Notes: a model not told the origin generated them from the letters alone. A DNA stretch of 64,000 bases from Lycorma delicatula (GCF_047948215.1 NC_134465.1:44936446-45000445), one strand, 5' to 3'; shown: positions 49,990 to 61,334, numbered from the stretch's first letter. A program made the numbers and translations.

Positions 49990-50285
49990 TCTTCTTTCTT
50001 TCCTGTCTAGCCTCCGGTAACTACCGTTTAGATAATTCTTCAGAGGATGAATGAGGATGATATGTATGAGTGTAAATGAAGTGTAGTCTTGTACATTCTC
50101 AGTTCGACTATTCCTGAGATGTGTGGTTAATTGAAACCCAACCACCAAAGAATACCGTTATCCACGATCTAGTATTCAAATTCGTGTAAAAATAACTGGC
50201 TTTATTAGGACTTGAACGCTGGAACTCTCGACTTCCAAATCAGCTGATTTGGGAAGACGCGTTCACCACTAGACCAACCCGATGG
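49990..50285 (-). mobile_element. tRNA-derived SINE, family 1, with 17 bp TSD
   Basis: Complete minus-strand copy ending in the A box complement ccactagacca. The exact 17 bp repeat gtaaatgaaatgtatct flanks it at 49973-49989 and 50286-50302, which indicates a comparatively recent insertion. Confidence 0.94.
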
Positions 50286-50302
50286 GTAAATGAAATGTAT
50301 CT

Positions 50303-50676
50303 AAATCTGTTATAAATTACTTATAATAAAAATACAATTGAACACATTAACAAGGAATTTATTAAAAGTATTAATGATCCAGCGGCAAAGTTCTGAATAC
50401 TGAAAGGCGCATTTAGGCACAGTTATTCGAACAAAAGTCGCCATTTTGTCTCTATAAATCCTAGAAGGTTTGCAAATTTTCAGAGAGGATTTGTAGAACC
50501 TTCTTTAAAGGTCTGTATTAGTTTTAATTGAACGGGTGGTGGGAGTGGGCGAGTGATACCAAGTAAAGAGAGTATAACCTCTTCGTAGGATACATTATAT
50601 ATTCTGTTTTTTGGCTCTACCTCTTAATTTTTATTATTAATAGCCGCGAAAGTCAAGCAATCCTTTTAAAATTTTA

Positions 50677-50725
<49 letters not shown>

Positions 50726-50912
50726 TTGTGTGCGCGTGCGCTCAGTGTATAAATAGGTAAACTTTAAAATAAATATAAATTAAATCAATAAATTGTATAC
50801 TTGAGTCAGGAAATTAAAATTGAATCAACAAATATTATGAGATAAGTTTCCAAGACAAATACCAAATGAAAAAAGTAATATTAGATTACCAAATAATCTA
50901 TATAAATAAAAA
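50303..50912. other. AT-rich spacer with (GT)n
   Basis: A (GT)n tract of about 42 bp lies at 50681-50722. No other feature. Confidence 0.5.
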
Positions 50913-51580
50913 TGTAAACGTTTGTTTGGTCAAAATCTTTAATCTCCGCAAGTTCTTCACCGCTTCATTGAAATTTTGACGTAACGGTACATTCGAATAC
51001 GCGCGTGTTTTTATATACTTACTATTTATATACCTAAGATGTCACACCTGTGACAGGTAAAAGCATGTTTTTTTTAAAAATCAGCACTGTCTGTTGGACG
51101 TAAAAGCAACACACGCTATCTATACTAAATATTTTACGATTCCATTTCATTGTTTCCGATATGTGTGTTCGCTATAGACTAAAAAACTACTGGAACGATT
51201 TACGCACGGGGATAAAGGGAGAAAGTGAAAAATCTAAAAAGGTAAAAGGGAAGTAGGTAAAAAAGTAAGAAGGGAAAAAGAAAAAGAAACAAGGGAAAAG
51301 GGAGAAAAGGAAATGAAAAGGTAAAAGGGGAGAAAAAAGAAAAGGTGGGAAAGAGGAAAGGGAAACCGGAATTAAGGGAAAGATAAATGGGGAAGGAAAG
51401 AGGAAAAGGTGGAAGAAAGGGGAAAGGAAAAGGGGAAATGGAGGAGAGGGAAGAATAAAATTTAGGAAAGGGAATATGGTAAAAAGGAAGGGAAAAAGAG
51501 TAATTTTGTGAAGTTCCGTAATGTTCATTTTGTTAATTTTTTATCAAACTTTCAATTGTGTTCATTTATTCTATATATAT
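50913..51580 (-). repeat. Polypyrimidine repeat P, inverted copy C
   Basis: On the plus strand this is purine-rich (51207-51510). The minus strand gives the block aatgttcattttgttaat reversed, the C/T tract, cgtaaatcgttcc and cctgtcacaggtgtgac. Conserved distal parts match copy B. The leading ctagcagacccgg part is missing. A Tc1/mariner element starts 12 bp further on. Confidence 0.72.
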
Positions 51581-51591
51581 ATATATAAACA

Positions 51592-52878
51592 CACGGTTAT
51601 CATAAAAGAATGGTGCGGTTTCAGTAATTCATACGAAGATTGTAGGGAAATTTCTAGATGTTATATTGGGATCCCTGAAAGCCTCCAACCCAAAAGTTTG
51701 TTTATCAGCAGTTGTAACCACAACGTCAGTTCTTGTACTGTTGTTGCGGTGAGTTTAGCGAGTTACTATGTTCTCGGATAAAGAAAAAGCAAAGTGTGTT
51801 TTATTGATGGCTGCATTAAAATCCGTAATTTTAGTTCAACGTGCGTTTCGACGTGAATTTGGAAGAGATCCGCCACACAAAAATAACATAACACGTCGGT
51901 TCAAACGATTCGAAGAAACCGAATCGGTTAAGAAACAGAAATCGACCGGCAGACCAAGTGTACCAGACGAAACGGTTGAACTAATTAGACGATCGGCAAT
52001 TAGAAGTCCTGGGAAGTCCATCCCCCGTCGAAGCGTAGAATTAGGTATTCCAAAATCAACAGTTCTCAAAGTTTTACATAAAAAACTGAAATTACACGAT
52101 TATAAAATCCAGATACTGCAGGAATTGAAACCCGATGTTGGTGTAAAACGTTACAATTTCGCTGTTGAAATGTTGGACAGAATAAGTGAAAACGAATCAT
52201 TTTTAGACGATAATTTTTTTCAGACGAAGCTACATTCCATGTGAATGGATGTGTTAACAGACACAATTCACGAATATGGGGCTCTGAAAACCCACACGCA
52301 ATTATTGAGAAACAACGCGATTCGCCTAAAGTTAATGTTTGGCGTGGTGTGATGAAAAATCGTGTAATAAGGCCTTTCTTCTTTGTTAAAAAAACGATTA
52401 ATGTAGTTGTGTAGCTTGACATGTTAACCGATTATTGCTTTCCTCAGCCGGATGAACAAGAAACCATTAATTAACTTCAATTCCAATAAGATGGTGCTCC
52501 CCCGCACTTCAATGCGTCGGTCGCGGACGCTTTGAACGAAAAATTTGGAGACCGATGGATAGGCCGGCAAGGACCCGTACTTTGGCCTCCAAGGAGTTCA
52601 GACCTGACACCTTGCGATTTTTTCTAAACCTAAACCGCTTAAAAAACAGGATTAATGAAGCAATGACAAGCATTAACGAAGAAATGTTAACTAATGTTTG
52701 GAGAGAAGTTGAGTATCGTTTGAACATTTGTCGAGCGATTAAGGACGCACATATTGAAATTTATTAATTATGTAAAACAATGTTTGAGACGACAAATTTG
52801 AAAAATAAAAAACATAAACTGTAAGTAATTCTGTTTTAATTTAAACCAAAACTGCACCATTCTTTTATGATAACTCTG
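51592..52878 (+). mobile_element. Tc1/mariner DD41D element d
   Basis: TIRs cacggttatcataaaagaat (left) and the complement of cttttatgataactctg (right). Internal TIR parts read atggtgcggttt and atggtgcagttt. The right end is followed by TA, while the left flank is altered. About 1.29 kb with one transposase on the plus strand. Confidence 0.88.
51768..52766 (+). pseudogene. DD41D transposase d, decayed
   Basis: Starts MFSDKEKAKCVLLMAALK. The helix-turn-helix includes IRRSAIRSPGKSIPRRS and PKSTVLKVLHKKLKLHDYK. Loss of one T in a T-run near 52215 shifts the frame before SDEATFHVNGCVN. Then come PKVNVWRGVMKNRVIRPF, DGAPPHFNASVADALNEKF and PPRSSDLTPCDFF, with 41 residues between the last two Asp. 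Several stops follow. Confidence 0.85.
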
Positions 52879-52880
<2 letters not shown>

Positions 52881-52914
<34 letters not shown>

Positions 52915-53690
52915 AAGATAAACTTTTTCAATTCAGCAATAAATTAATAAAAAAAAGGTGAACAAAAAATCTTGAATCATAACCAAAAATAAAACGAAAT
53001 ATAGTTAATATAAATTATTGTATAAAATTATAGAATGAAATGTAAACAAACACATTAGGTCAAGGATAAGCAGTAAATAAATTTTAATAATTACTATTAC
53101 TTACTTCTTATAAATAAATTTCAGAAAAACTAAGAAAGCATTATATTTTATTATTAAGCGTGAATATCTGATCTGCACATTAATTACAATTAATTAATTA
53201 CCGATTAGCAATATACAAGTGTAATAAAATGCGCATTTTAATTAAAAGAAAACATTACAATTATTTATTAAATTGAATAATCATTTCAAATCCACTAAAA
53301 AATATAAAAAAGTATCGGTCGTAAAAATTATCGGAAAGATATGAAAATAAAATTTACATCGCGTGACAAAAGACAATCGATATAATTTATTACACAAATA
53401 TACAGGACAACATGAATTCTTTCGTCTTGAAATACATTAAAAAAAATTATTCCTGTATTTAAACCCGAGGGTCTCATCGATTAGAAATTACTATAACTGG
53501 AATCGTAATTGATTAATTAAATTACAGGTAATACATTAAATAAAAATAATAACTATGTTTATATCTAAAAATATCCGATTTTTATTACACTTTACAAAGT
53601 GTAAACAAAAAAAAAACTATCTTAAAAAAATAAAAATTAATTTTTTTTCTTTGGTCATTAATTATTATTTATGTATTATACTAGCAGACC
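52881..53690. other. AT-rich spacer with (TA)n
   Basis: (TA)n at 52881-52911. A small palindrome ttacactttacaaagtgtaa lies near 53586. No gene was recognised. Confidence 0.5.
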
Positions 53691-53728
53691 CGGCAGTGCT
53701 TCTCTATTACTAGATTTGAGTATATATA

Positions 53729-54789
53729 GAGGGTTATTTTTTTTCAAGGTCCGATCGGTCGCGAAATAAAAACCCGCGCAAAAATCGGATGAACCTTTGC
53801 ACATATGTGTTGCGCAGCGTCACTAGTATGGACTTCAATCACGCCGCGTCACTTCGTTTAGTTCGGAACACGTAAACATGTCTACAACAATAGCATCTAC
53901 CGCCAAGTGTGAAGGGCGTGCGGTAATTCGATTTCTTCAAGCTGAGGGGTGTAATGCGGTTGAAATTCATCGACGAATAAGTAATGTGTACGGTGAAACT
54001 TCAATGAGTGACAGCAAAGTACGACAATGGTGCAGGAACTTTAAAACAGGTCGTACAGATGTTAAATGATGCAGGCGGTCAGGGAAGGAAGCGAGTGTCA
54101 ACCGATGATCTCGTTGAGCGAATGGATGAGGCGATTCGAGAAAATCGTCGGTTCACAATTTCTGTATTGAGCGATTCATTTCCTGAAATTTCAAGATCAG
54201 CTCTCTACACCGTTGCGAGTGAGAGACTTCAGTACTGCAAACTGTGTGCGTGATGGGATCCCAAGATGATGTCCGACCATCACAAAACAATGAGAATGGA
54301 CGCCTCCCCAACATTTCTCCAGCGCTACCACAATGATTTTTTGAACAAAATTGTCACAGGGGACGAGACATGGGTCCATTTCAAAACTAAAGAAACAAAA
54401 GAACAATCCAAAAAAGCGGATGCATTCTCATGAAAACACAGGCGGCTTCGTTCTATGACGAGGGAAAGTTGGTACCACGCTACGACAAATGTCTAAATCG
54501 GAGTGGCAACTATGTAGAGAAATAGCGTAACTATGTAAGTACTTGTTACAAATAAAATATTGTTTATTTTCACTGTGGTTTTAATTTCGTGACCCATCGG
54601 ACCTTGAAAAAAAAATAACCCTCGTATTGGAAAGTTGGTACCACGCTAAGACAAATGTCTAAATCGGAGTGGCAGCTATGTAGAGAAATAGCGTAACTAT
54701 GTAAGTACTTGTTACAAATAAAAAATTGTTTATTATCACTGCGGTTTTAATTTCGTGACCGATCGAACCTTGAAAAAAAATAACCCTCG
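53729..54789 (+). mobile_element. Deleted mariner (family of copy f) with duplicated right end, copy g
   Basis: The left TIR is gagggttattttttttcaag. The first right end stops at 54624 (aaataaccctcg). A second right end at 54629-54789 repeats the last ~165 bp (from ggaaagttggtaccacgc) with several differences. The family is that of 32144-32878. TA lies on both outer sides. Confidence 0.85.
53878..54526 (+). pseudogene. Mariner transposase g, deletion derivative
   Basis: The start is MSTTIASTAKCEGRAVIRFL, then VRQWCRNFKTGRTDV. A shift follows, then DDLVERMDEAIRENRRFTIS. The first catalytic region reads KIVTGDETWVHFKTKETK. The frame then joins directly to KTQAASFYDEG and LVPRYDKCLNRSGNYVEK. 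The second and third catalytic Asp are deleted. Confidence 0.85.
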
Positions 54790-55112
54790 TATATAGATTA
54801 AATGAACACAATTGAAAGTTTGATAAAAAATTAACAAAATGAACATTGCGGAAAAAATTTAACCTTTCCCTTTTCCCCTTTTTCTTTTTACGATATTCCC
54901 TTTCGTACATTTTCTCCTTCCCTTTTCTTCCCCACTTATCTTTCCCTTAATTCCGTTTTCCCTTTCCTCTTTCCCACCTTATCTTTTTTTCTCCTCTTCC
55001 CTTTTAATTTCCTTTTCCCCGTTTTCCCTTTTTTCTTTTTCCGTTTTCCCCTTCTTCCCTTTTTACCTACTTCGTTTTACCTTTCTCACTTTTTCCTTTT
55101 TTCCCCGCGCGT

Positions 55113-55454
55113 AAAGTGTAGTAACACTTTGTAAAGTATAGACACTTTACAAAGTGTAAAGTGTCGACTTTATTAAGTCGATTTTTCGACCACGAAGCGG
55201 ATATTAATTATACTTTTATCGAACAATGAATAAACATGCTGAGTTTGCTTCACGATTTAATCGAAATGATATTTCTTAAATCTTTACCAACTAATATAAT
55301 TATCGTATTTTATGTATTAAAATACATCGATAGGACGATATACTCTTAACCATTATGATCGAAACTCAAAACTATTTCACTGGTTCTCAGATCAATGAAA
55401 TATTTTAAATAGTGGTAATATTTTTCTTGGAACAACCTAGCAAAAAAATGAATG
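55113..55454. other. Spacer with a small hairpin
   Basis: A local inverted repeat around acactttgtaaagt / actttacaaagtgt lies at 55134-55161. Nothing else was recognised. Confidence 0.4.
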
Positions 55455-55800
55455 TATAACGATCGGCCAAAATTTTGTGTACGGCGGTTTTTGCAAATGA
55501 CGACGTTTTAACAGCTTACTCTAGCCCCAAAAAAAAACAAAACAATTATAGAAATTTCCGAAATCCGTACGCGTGAACGTACATGTGTTGGCATGTGTAA
55601 TATTTTGTTAATATCTCCGAACTGGCTCCACATAAATTATTAAAAAATCGTCCAAAAAAATCCTATATGTATGAAACTGAAAAACTATACACTATTTTGT
55701 ATGTATGAAATCTTATATGTTTTGTGACATTGAATGAATAATGAAATTTACAAAATTTAAAAAAAAAGAGGGGGTAGTTTGAAATTTTTGGAATTTTGTA
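55455..55800 (+). repeat. Dispersed repeat family X, copy 5
   Basis: Blocks cggccaaaattttgtgtacg, ttttgcaaatgacgacg and gtgaacgtacatgtg match 22380-22510. The following atatctccgaactggctcc relates to the unclassified part at 39490. Non-coding. Confidence 0.5.
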
Positions 55801-56442
55801 TAGCGGTTGTAAAAATCGATCTTTAGTACGATGAACTTATTTATTAAATTTAGAACTCTGAGTATATTCAATATTATTTATATACAATTTTTGCCTTTTC
55901 CTCAAAAAATCTTCGACGAAAAAAGGTTAAAATTTGATAAAAATAATTGGCAGTGTACATATCCCAGCTTTGACCTAATTTTCAAACCTATCGACCAAGG
56001 GATCATCATGATACCAATATTTTTCTTTCAAAGATTATAATTTTTTTAATCAAATTGAATAATATAAGTTAATTGGGGTGACGTAGTGAACTAATGATTG
56101 TTACTGCAAACAATAAAATTTTAAATCCCCCCCCCCCCCCAAAAAAATAAGGGTGATTAACGGGACCGTACTTATATCAAATTTTTTTTTAACTTTGAGT
56201 GAAAATCTGACCGAATTTAGAATTAATACAGACAACGTTAGAACGTAAAACAACGAGAGAATACAGATGAGTTAAGTATTTTAGATAAATTTTTATTTAT
56301 TTATTTTTTTAATAATTTATGATAATCTATTTTTAAAATGATGACGTTATTAAAAATTCTATACGAAATACTATCGATCAATGGTATAACATGGAACCCA
56401 AATTTTTTTACTAGCTGTTTGTTTTTTTTTTACCAATATTAT
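55801..56442. other. AT-rich spacer
   Basis: Contains a 14 bp C-run at 56127-56140. A 69-codon frame from 55831 shows no motif. Confidence 0.45.
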
Positions 56443-56452
56443 TATAAATACA

Positions 56453-56541
56453 TCCCAACCCCGTAGGGGAAGACACCTGTGACGCTTCCGGCGCCCCCCA
56501 CTCCCTTGTTCACAGCCATGATGGGCTTTAACGGGGAAAAC
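56453..56541 (+). mobile_element. Short retroposon-like insert (family S), second copy
   Basis: An 89 bp GC-rich insert: ccccgtaggggaagacacc, then cgcttccggcgcc, and an end gatgggctttaacgggg with a short A-run. The flanking repeat tataaataca (56443-56452 and 56542-56551) is an exact 10 bp TSD. It is homologous to 2181-2282 at start, middle and end, at an unrelated target. Confidence 0.65.
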
Positions 56542-56551
56542 TATAAATACA

Positions 56552-58249
56552 ATATTATTTTTATGACAAAAAAAGTCATTTCGGCTAGACGGTCTAACGG
56601 AAACAACATGAAAAAATGTCAAAATCTACGCGTCAGCCGGTGAAATGAACACCGGGAGTATAAATGACAGAGCTATTGTGACTGGTAGAAAAAATGTATA
56701 ATCAACAGCGAATACTATTGTGAGACGTTAAATAATAAATTAATAATTAATTAATAAATGAGAGTTAAATCCGCAGTAAGGAGGGATCAACCCGGTTCTT
56801 TTTCTCAAAAGGAGTAATTTTTCTGCACTATAAAACCCATCCCCCACATCACTCAAAAAACACGGGGACCTATTCAAAAGTCGGAATGTGAAGTGTTGCC
56901 GCATTGATCTTACGGTCCAGATCTCGCACTACCAGATTTCACTTTTGTTCGATCCTCTCAAATAACATTTACTAACATGACACTAAGTTCGGCAAGAATA
57001 ATCGGATCTATCCTTCTTCCATTCTATCACCCCTAACCAATCGCAGTCTTCTCTCCTCCCTCTCACTCTCTCGCTCTCTCTCTCTCACTCTCTCTCTGTG
57101 TGTGTGTGAGCGCGCGTCCTAAGCCTTTCCTGACTAAAGCGACACACATACAAAGATACCTTTTTCGTTCCCGCGGTCTCTGAAACCCTTCCTTGATACA
57201 CACGTGTATCTAGAAGAAAATCAGTAATTGTTGTTTCTTGCTTCTAGTCGTATAGGACACACACAAATTTTAAACTCCCATTAAATACATAATTTTTTAT
57301 TTAAATTTTATTGATTTTATATTGTGATTATTTCTGACGGTGAATTTTATGAAGACATATTAGTTATTAACAAATTATTAAGTACAAGATACATGTTATT
57401 AATTATTAATTAGTTGTAATTCATCTCAATTAAACTCTTACTTCAAATGAAAAAAAAAGTTGGCAAAGTATTTATTTTCCCGTATGACGGTCAAGTATAG
57501 CTTTTATAAAATAAAATATAAATTTTATGTAAGTAAAGAAAATAATTGCTTCTCATCTTGGGTCCGGAATGAAATATAGGTGCCAAAGCTATTTTAATTT
57601 TAATAGCTCTTTAACTGATGAAGACAAATAAAAAACATGTTAAGCCTACAAATTAAAAGAATTAGAAAGAAGAATATATATATATATTAGAAATGGGGGA
57701 TAAATTTTAAGAAAACTTTTTCGAAACATATTCATATATAGAGGTTAAGTTTAACAAAAAAAATTTAAAATAAAGTTTTCTCTATATCTGTACCCTGTTT
57801 AATAAGATTGAAAAAATAAAAATAAAATTTTCAAAAACCTCTCTTTTTTCAAAAAAACTGTGTATTTTTTTTTTGAGAAAAAATGTACCCATTTCGTGAT
57901 AACTCTCTTTTTCAAAAAAACTGTGTACTTTTTTTTGAGGAAAAATGTACCCATTTCGTGATAACTCCATACATGAAGTATAAACTTTCAATAAATTTGT
58001 GAACGATATTTACACTGAAGGGAGATAAAGAAAAAGAACAAAAAACATATTTGAATTCAATCGAAATTAAGTTTTTCACAATTTCCCTCCCGCCCCACCG
58101 ATTCAAGAATTTTTGAAAAAAATGATTACGATTAACACCCCATATGCAGAAATATTTAAACCACATTTAAAGAAAATCAATTCCGTCAAATTTGATGTAA
58201 GACCAACAGCAGTGCAAGCTCATACGTATAAGTTTATATTATAAGTATC
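56552..58249. other. Spacer with microsatellite and tandem duplication
   Basis: (CT)n(TG)n lies at 57058-57110. A 63 bp tandem duplication lies at 57841-57966. A motif ctgatga near 57617 again recalls a hammerhead core but lacks a clean gaaa box. The fragment aagcgacacacatacaaa (57139) resembles the end of polypyrimidine repeats. Confidence 0.45.
57841..57966 (+). repeat. 63 bp tandem duplication
   Basis: Two consecutive units, each from ctcttttt...caaaaaaactg to cccatttcgtgataact, differ by only a few bases, mostly in the T and A runs. Confidence 0.9.
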
Positions 58250-58251
58250 TA

Positions 58252-59587
58252 CAGGGTCATTCACGGGAACCTGATGTTTTTAAAATAATCATAAAAAATT
58301 GAATATTTACTTTCAAAAAAATTTATTGGTACTGAAACTCTTGTTAAATCAAAGCGTTTGTTACTTACTCATGAACGAAAAATTATGTCCGGCAAGTGGT
58401 GTCCATTTTGGGCAATACATTGTTGTAGCCTTTCACGGTAACTGGCCTCAATTCTTTGCAGCATGTCTACATCAATCTGGGTAACGTGATGACGAATCGC
58501 GATCTTTAGGTCCTCCAATGTACGCGGTTTTTTGCCGTACACACGCGATTTCAGAAACCCCCACAGAAAAAAATCATAACTACTCAAGTCGGGGAACCGA
58601 GGGGGCCAAGGAATGTCTCCAAATCTGGAAACGATCCGTCCCAGAAACAAGTTACGGAGAACAGCCATCGTTGCCCACGCTGTGTGCGCTGTAGCTCCAT
58701 CCTGCTGGAATAACACATTTTGAAAATCGATTCCCCGGTTTCGTAACTCGGGGATGAAAAACGTATTCAACATCGCAATGTAACGATCAGCTGTTACAGT
58801 TACGGCAGCGTCATTTTCTTCAAAAAAATATGGTCCAATAACACCAACCTTTCCTATTGCACACCAGACCGTCACCTTTGGGCTATGAAGTGGTCTCTCG
58901 TGAAGCCGATGTGGGTTTCTTTCTGCCCAATACCGGCGATTCTGTTTGTTGACGAAGCCATTCGGATGAAAATGGGCTTCGTCACTCATTAACAATAACA
59001 AATTTTCATTTTCTTCAAAAACGGTAAGCATTTGTCGACAAAATTGTAATAGCTGCGTGAAATCTTGCTCGTTTAACTGCTGCACGACGGCTATCTTATA
59101 AGGATGGAAATGCAGGTCTGTATGCAGAATTCGTCTTACCGTACTTGTGCTCATTTGAAGCGCTGCTGAATGCCTCTAAATAGAGCGGCGTGGGCTTCTG
59201 ACAATGGCTTCCTTTACTCGTTCGATGTTCTCCGGAGTGTTAGCAGTTCGTCGGGGAGACCCGGTGGTTTTTTCTTCAATACTGAATCGCTTGTTCGAAG
59301 GTAGTTTACCCATCGCAATATAGTGTTACGAGAAGGGACACTTGCATTACGATGGATATTAAACTGACGGCGGAAATCTCGCCGAACAGCAGTTACGGAT
59401 TCGTCATTTCGCACAAAACTGTCATACGCGTACAGGCGTTGGTCTAGCGTCCACTGCTCCATCTCAACGACTAAAATGTAAATGCTATGAACAAAGGAAA
59501 CGTCAGACACCAGCCACGTGCCCCTCCCACCACGAACGCCCGAGTACAATCCACTTCAAAAACATCCGGTTCCCGAGAATGACCCTG
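58252..59587 (-). mobile_element. Tc1/mariner DD41D element e, nearly intact
   Basis: TIRs cagggtcattcacgggaacc and the complement of ggttcccgagaatgaccctg, continuing to at least 30 bp, with TA outside on both sides. The length is 1336 bp. Transposase on the minus strand. It is the best preserved DD41D copy in the window. Confidence 0.94.
58369..59462 (-). pseudogene. DD41D transposase e, one shift and one stop
   Basis: The start is MEQWTLDQRLYAYDSFVRN. Helix-turn-helix region with HRNASVPSRNTILRWVNYL. A frameshift lies in the A-run near 59265, and a TAG near 59178 interrupts SPRRSI..RHSAALQ. From there 261 codons are open: MSDEAHFHPNGFVNKQN, PKVTVWCAIGKVGVIGPYFF, FQQDGATAHTAWATM and PPRFPDLSSYDFFLWGF (DD41D). 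It ends GHHLPDIIFRS. Confidence 0.92.
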
Positions 59588-59625
59588 TACATATACACAT
59601 ATATATATATATTTTTTTGGTTTAA

Positions 59626-60732
59626 ATCAGCGACCGCAAAAAGTAAAAAAAAAATATAATGTATATTTCGCGACCCCCCCCCCCAAAAACCCAATGAAAC
59701 TTAGTTAAAACTATTCATCTGCGACCGTTTGATAAACTATAAAATGAAATATGAGAAATGAAAAAAATCACGTCTTATCCAAACAGAAATCAGACGGTTA
59801 TCGGGGGGAAAGTGTTAACGCTGCTAATGGAATTTCGAGATGAATTAATAATATATTTTCAGGATAAACAAACGCCATTCTTAATTTTTATGCAGAATAA
59901 TGAGTATACTTTGCTATTGACTAGCTTAGCCGATGTATTTTCGAATTTAAACGACTTGAATGTGAATTTGCAAGGACGTGTAAAAATTTTATTAATGACA
60001 AAGTTCATACTTTCAATAAGAAGCTTTCAAAGCAAAAATTTTGATATATTTCCACTAACTTACCAACCATATTGAGAAAAGATTTGTATGAAGAAGATAC
60101 TATTGTACACCATAGATTAAATAGCACGAAGATACGTTTGCGTGAGCTAATAATTCAATCAACGGAGTATTTCTCGGAAGATAAATATATTTCTCGAAGA
60201 GATGGGTTCTGAATTCGTTCAATGAAAACGTTGTTGTAGCTGCTAAGTTACTGCTTGAGGTTCAAGACCGGCTTGTTGAAATGTCTGTCGGTAAAACGTT
60301 ACATTTGAAGATGTAGATACGTTTTTGCTTGCTCATCGAAGTGAATACGGAAATTTAGTAACAGAAACGTTAAAAATATTTAATCTCTTTCGCCACGTCT
60401 TACCTCTCCGAAAAAGGTTTTTCGTCTACGGTTGGCCTAAAAACAAAATATAGGAATCGACTTTATGCACTTGAAAAGAATATGCTTTTGTGTGTTTCTA
60501 AAAAAGATCCACACGTGAAGAAACTTTTAAATGAAAAACAAACGCAATCATCTCATTAATTAATTTTCTTTAAACGTGTACTTATAAATGTAAGTAAAAT
60601 GTTTATAATAAATTGTTTCCTTCTCGTAAATTTCATTATTTGTTACGTGTAAAGTTATAGGCTAATTTCACGACCCCCTTTTATTTCACTGAAACCCCCG
60701 TAAGCGTCGCGATCCCCCCACGTTGAGAAAGT
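59626..60732 (+). pseudogene. hAT-superfamily transposase relic (ZBED5/SCAND3-like)
   Basis: An open stretch from 59758 reads LLMEFRDELIIYFQDK, then LTSLADVFSNLNDLNVNLQG. This motif is typical of the hAT transposases behind ZBED5- and SCAND3-like genes. The end of the dimerisation domain follows after shifts: GFSSTVGLKTKYRNRLYALE, CVSKKDPHVKKLL and EKQTQSSH. The right flank carries a hAT-like terminus (ttctcaacgtggggggatcg on the minus strand). The N-terminal BED finger and a matching left TIR are missing. Confidence 0.75.
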
Positions 60733-60749
60733 CTAGATGAACTAGATGA

Positions 60750-61034
60750 TGATAAACCCACCGGGTTGGTCTAGTGGTGAATGCGTCTTCCCAAATCAGC
60801 TGATTTGAAAGTCGAGAGTTCCAGCGTTCAAATCCTCGTAAAGCCATTTATTTTTACACGGATTTGAATACTAGATCGTGGATACCGGTCTTCTTTGGTG
60901 GATGGGTTTCAATTAACCACACATCTCAGAGACTGTACAAGACTACACTTCATTTAAAATCATACAAATCATCCTCATAAGTATTATCTGAAAGGTAATT
61001 ACCGGAGGCTAAACAGGAAAAAAGTAAAAAAATT
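60750..61034 (+). mobile_element. tRNA-derived SINE, family 1, adjacent to a family 2 copy
   Basis: Head acccaccgggttggtctagt, B box gttcaaatcc and tail gaggctaaacaggaaaaaa. It lies between copies of atgaactagatga at 60737-60749 and 61035-61047. The right copy is also the left flank of the next SINE. Confidence 0.92.
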
Positions 61035-61047
61035 ATGAACTAGATGA

Positions 61048-61204
61048 GCCGATCTCCGTGGCGCGAGTGGTAGCGTCTCGGCCTTTCATACGGAGCTCCC
61101 GGGTTCGCATCCCGGTCAAGCATGGCATTTTCACACACCCTACAAATCATTCATCTCACCTCTGAAGCAATACCTAACGGTGGATCCGGAGGTTAAGAAA
61201 AAAG
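61048..61204 (+). mobile_element. tRNA-derived SINE, family 2, complete
   Basis: The head gatctccgtggcgcgagtgg holds the A-box region. The B box reads ggttcgcatcc, with one change. The tail is cctctgaagcaatacctaac then ggaggttaagaaaaaa. It is flanked by atgaactagat on the left (61035-61045) and again on the right (61205-61215). Confidence 0.88.
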
Positions 61205-61334
61205 ATGAACTAGATTAATCCTAAAATATAAAAAATTTACAAAAAAAAACTCGATACTCATTGTTTAATATAGCTAGACAAACGAAATTAAAGGAGAAAT
61301 AGACAACTTGTAAGGGAAATGAATGAGTAGATTT

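Larger units (their letters stand above)
53691..55112 (+). repeat. Polypyrimidine repeat P, copy D, split by a mariner
   Basis: The front part ctagcagacccggcagtgct to the (TA)n tract is at 53691-53728. The continuation (tagattaaatgaacacaatt, then ~240 bp of C/T sequence and cgcgcgtaaa) is at 54792-55112. The intervening 53729-54789 is a mariner inserted in the TA tract. Confidence 0.75.

Noticed and set aside
51187..51528. 113-codon Phe/Pro/Ser-rich frame
   Set aside because: Translation of the homopurine/homopyrimidine tract of repeat copy C.
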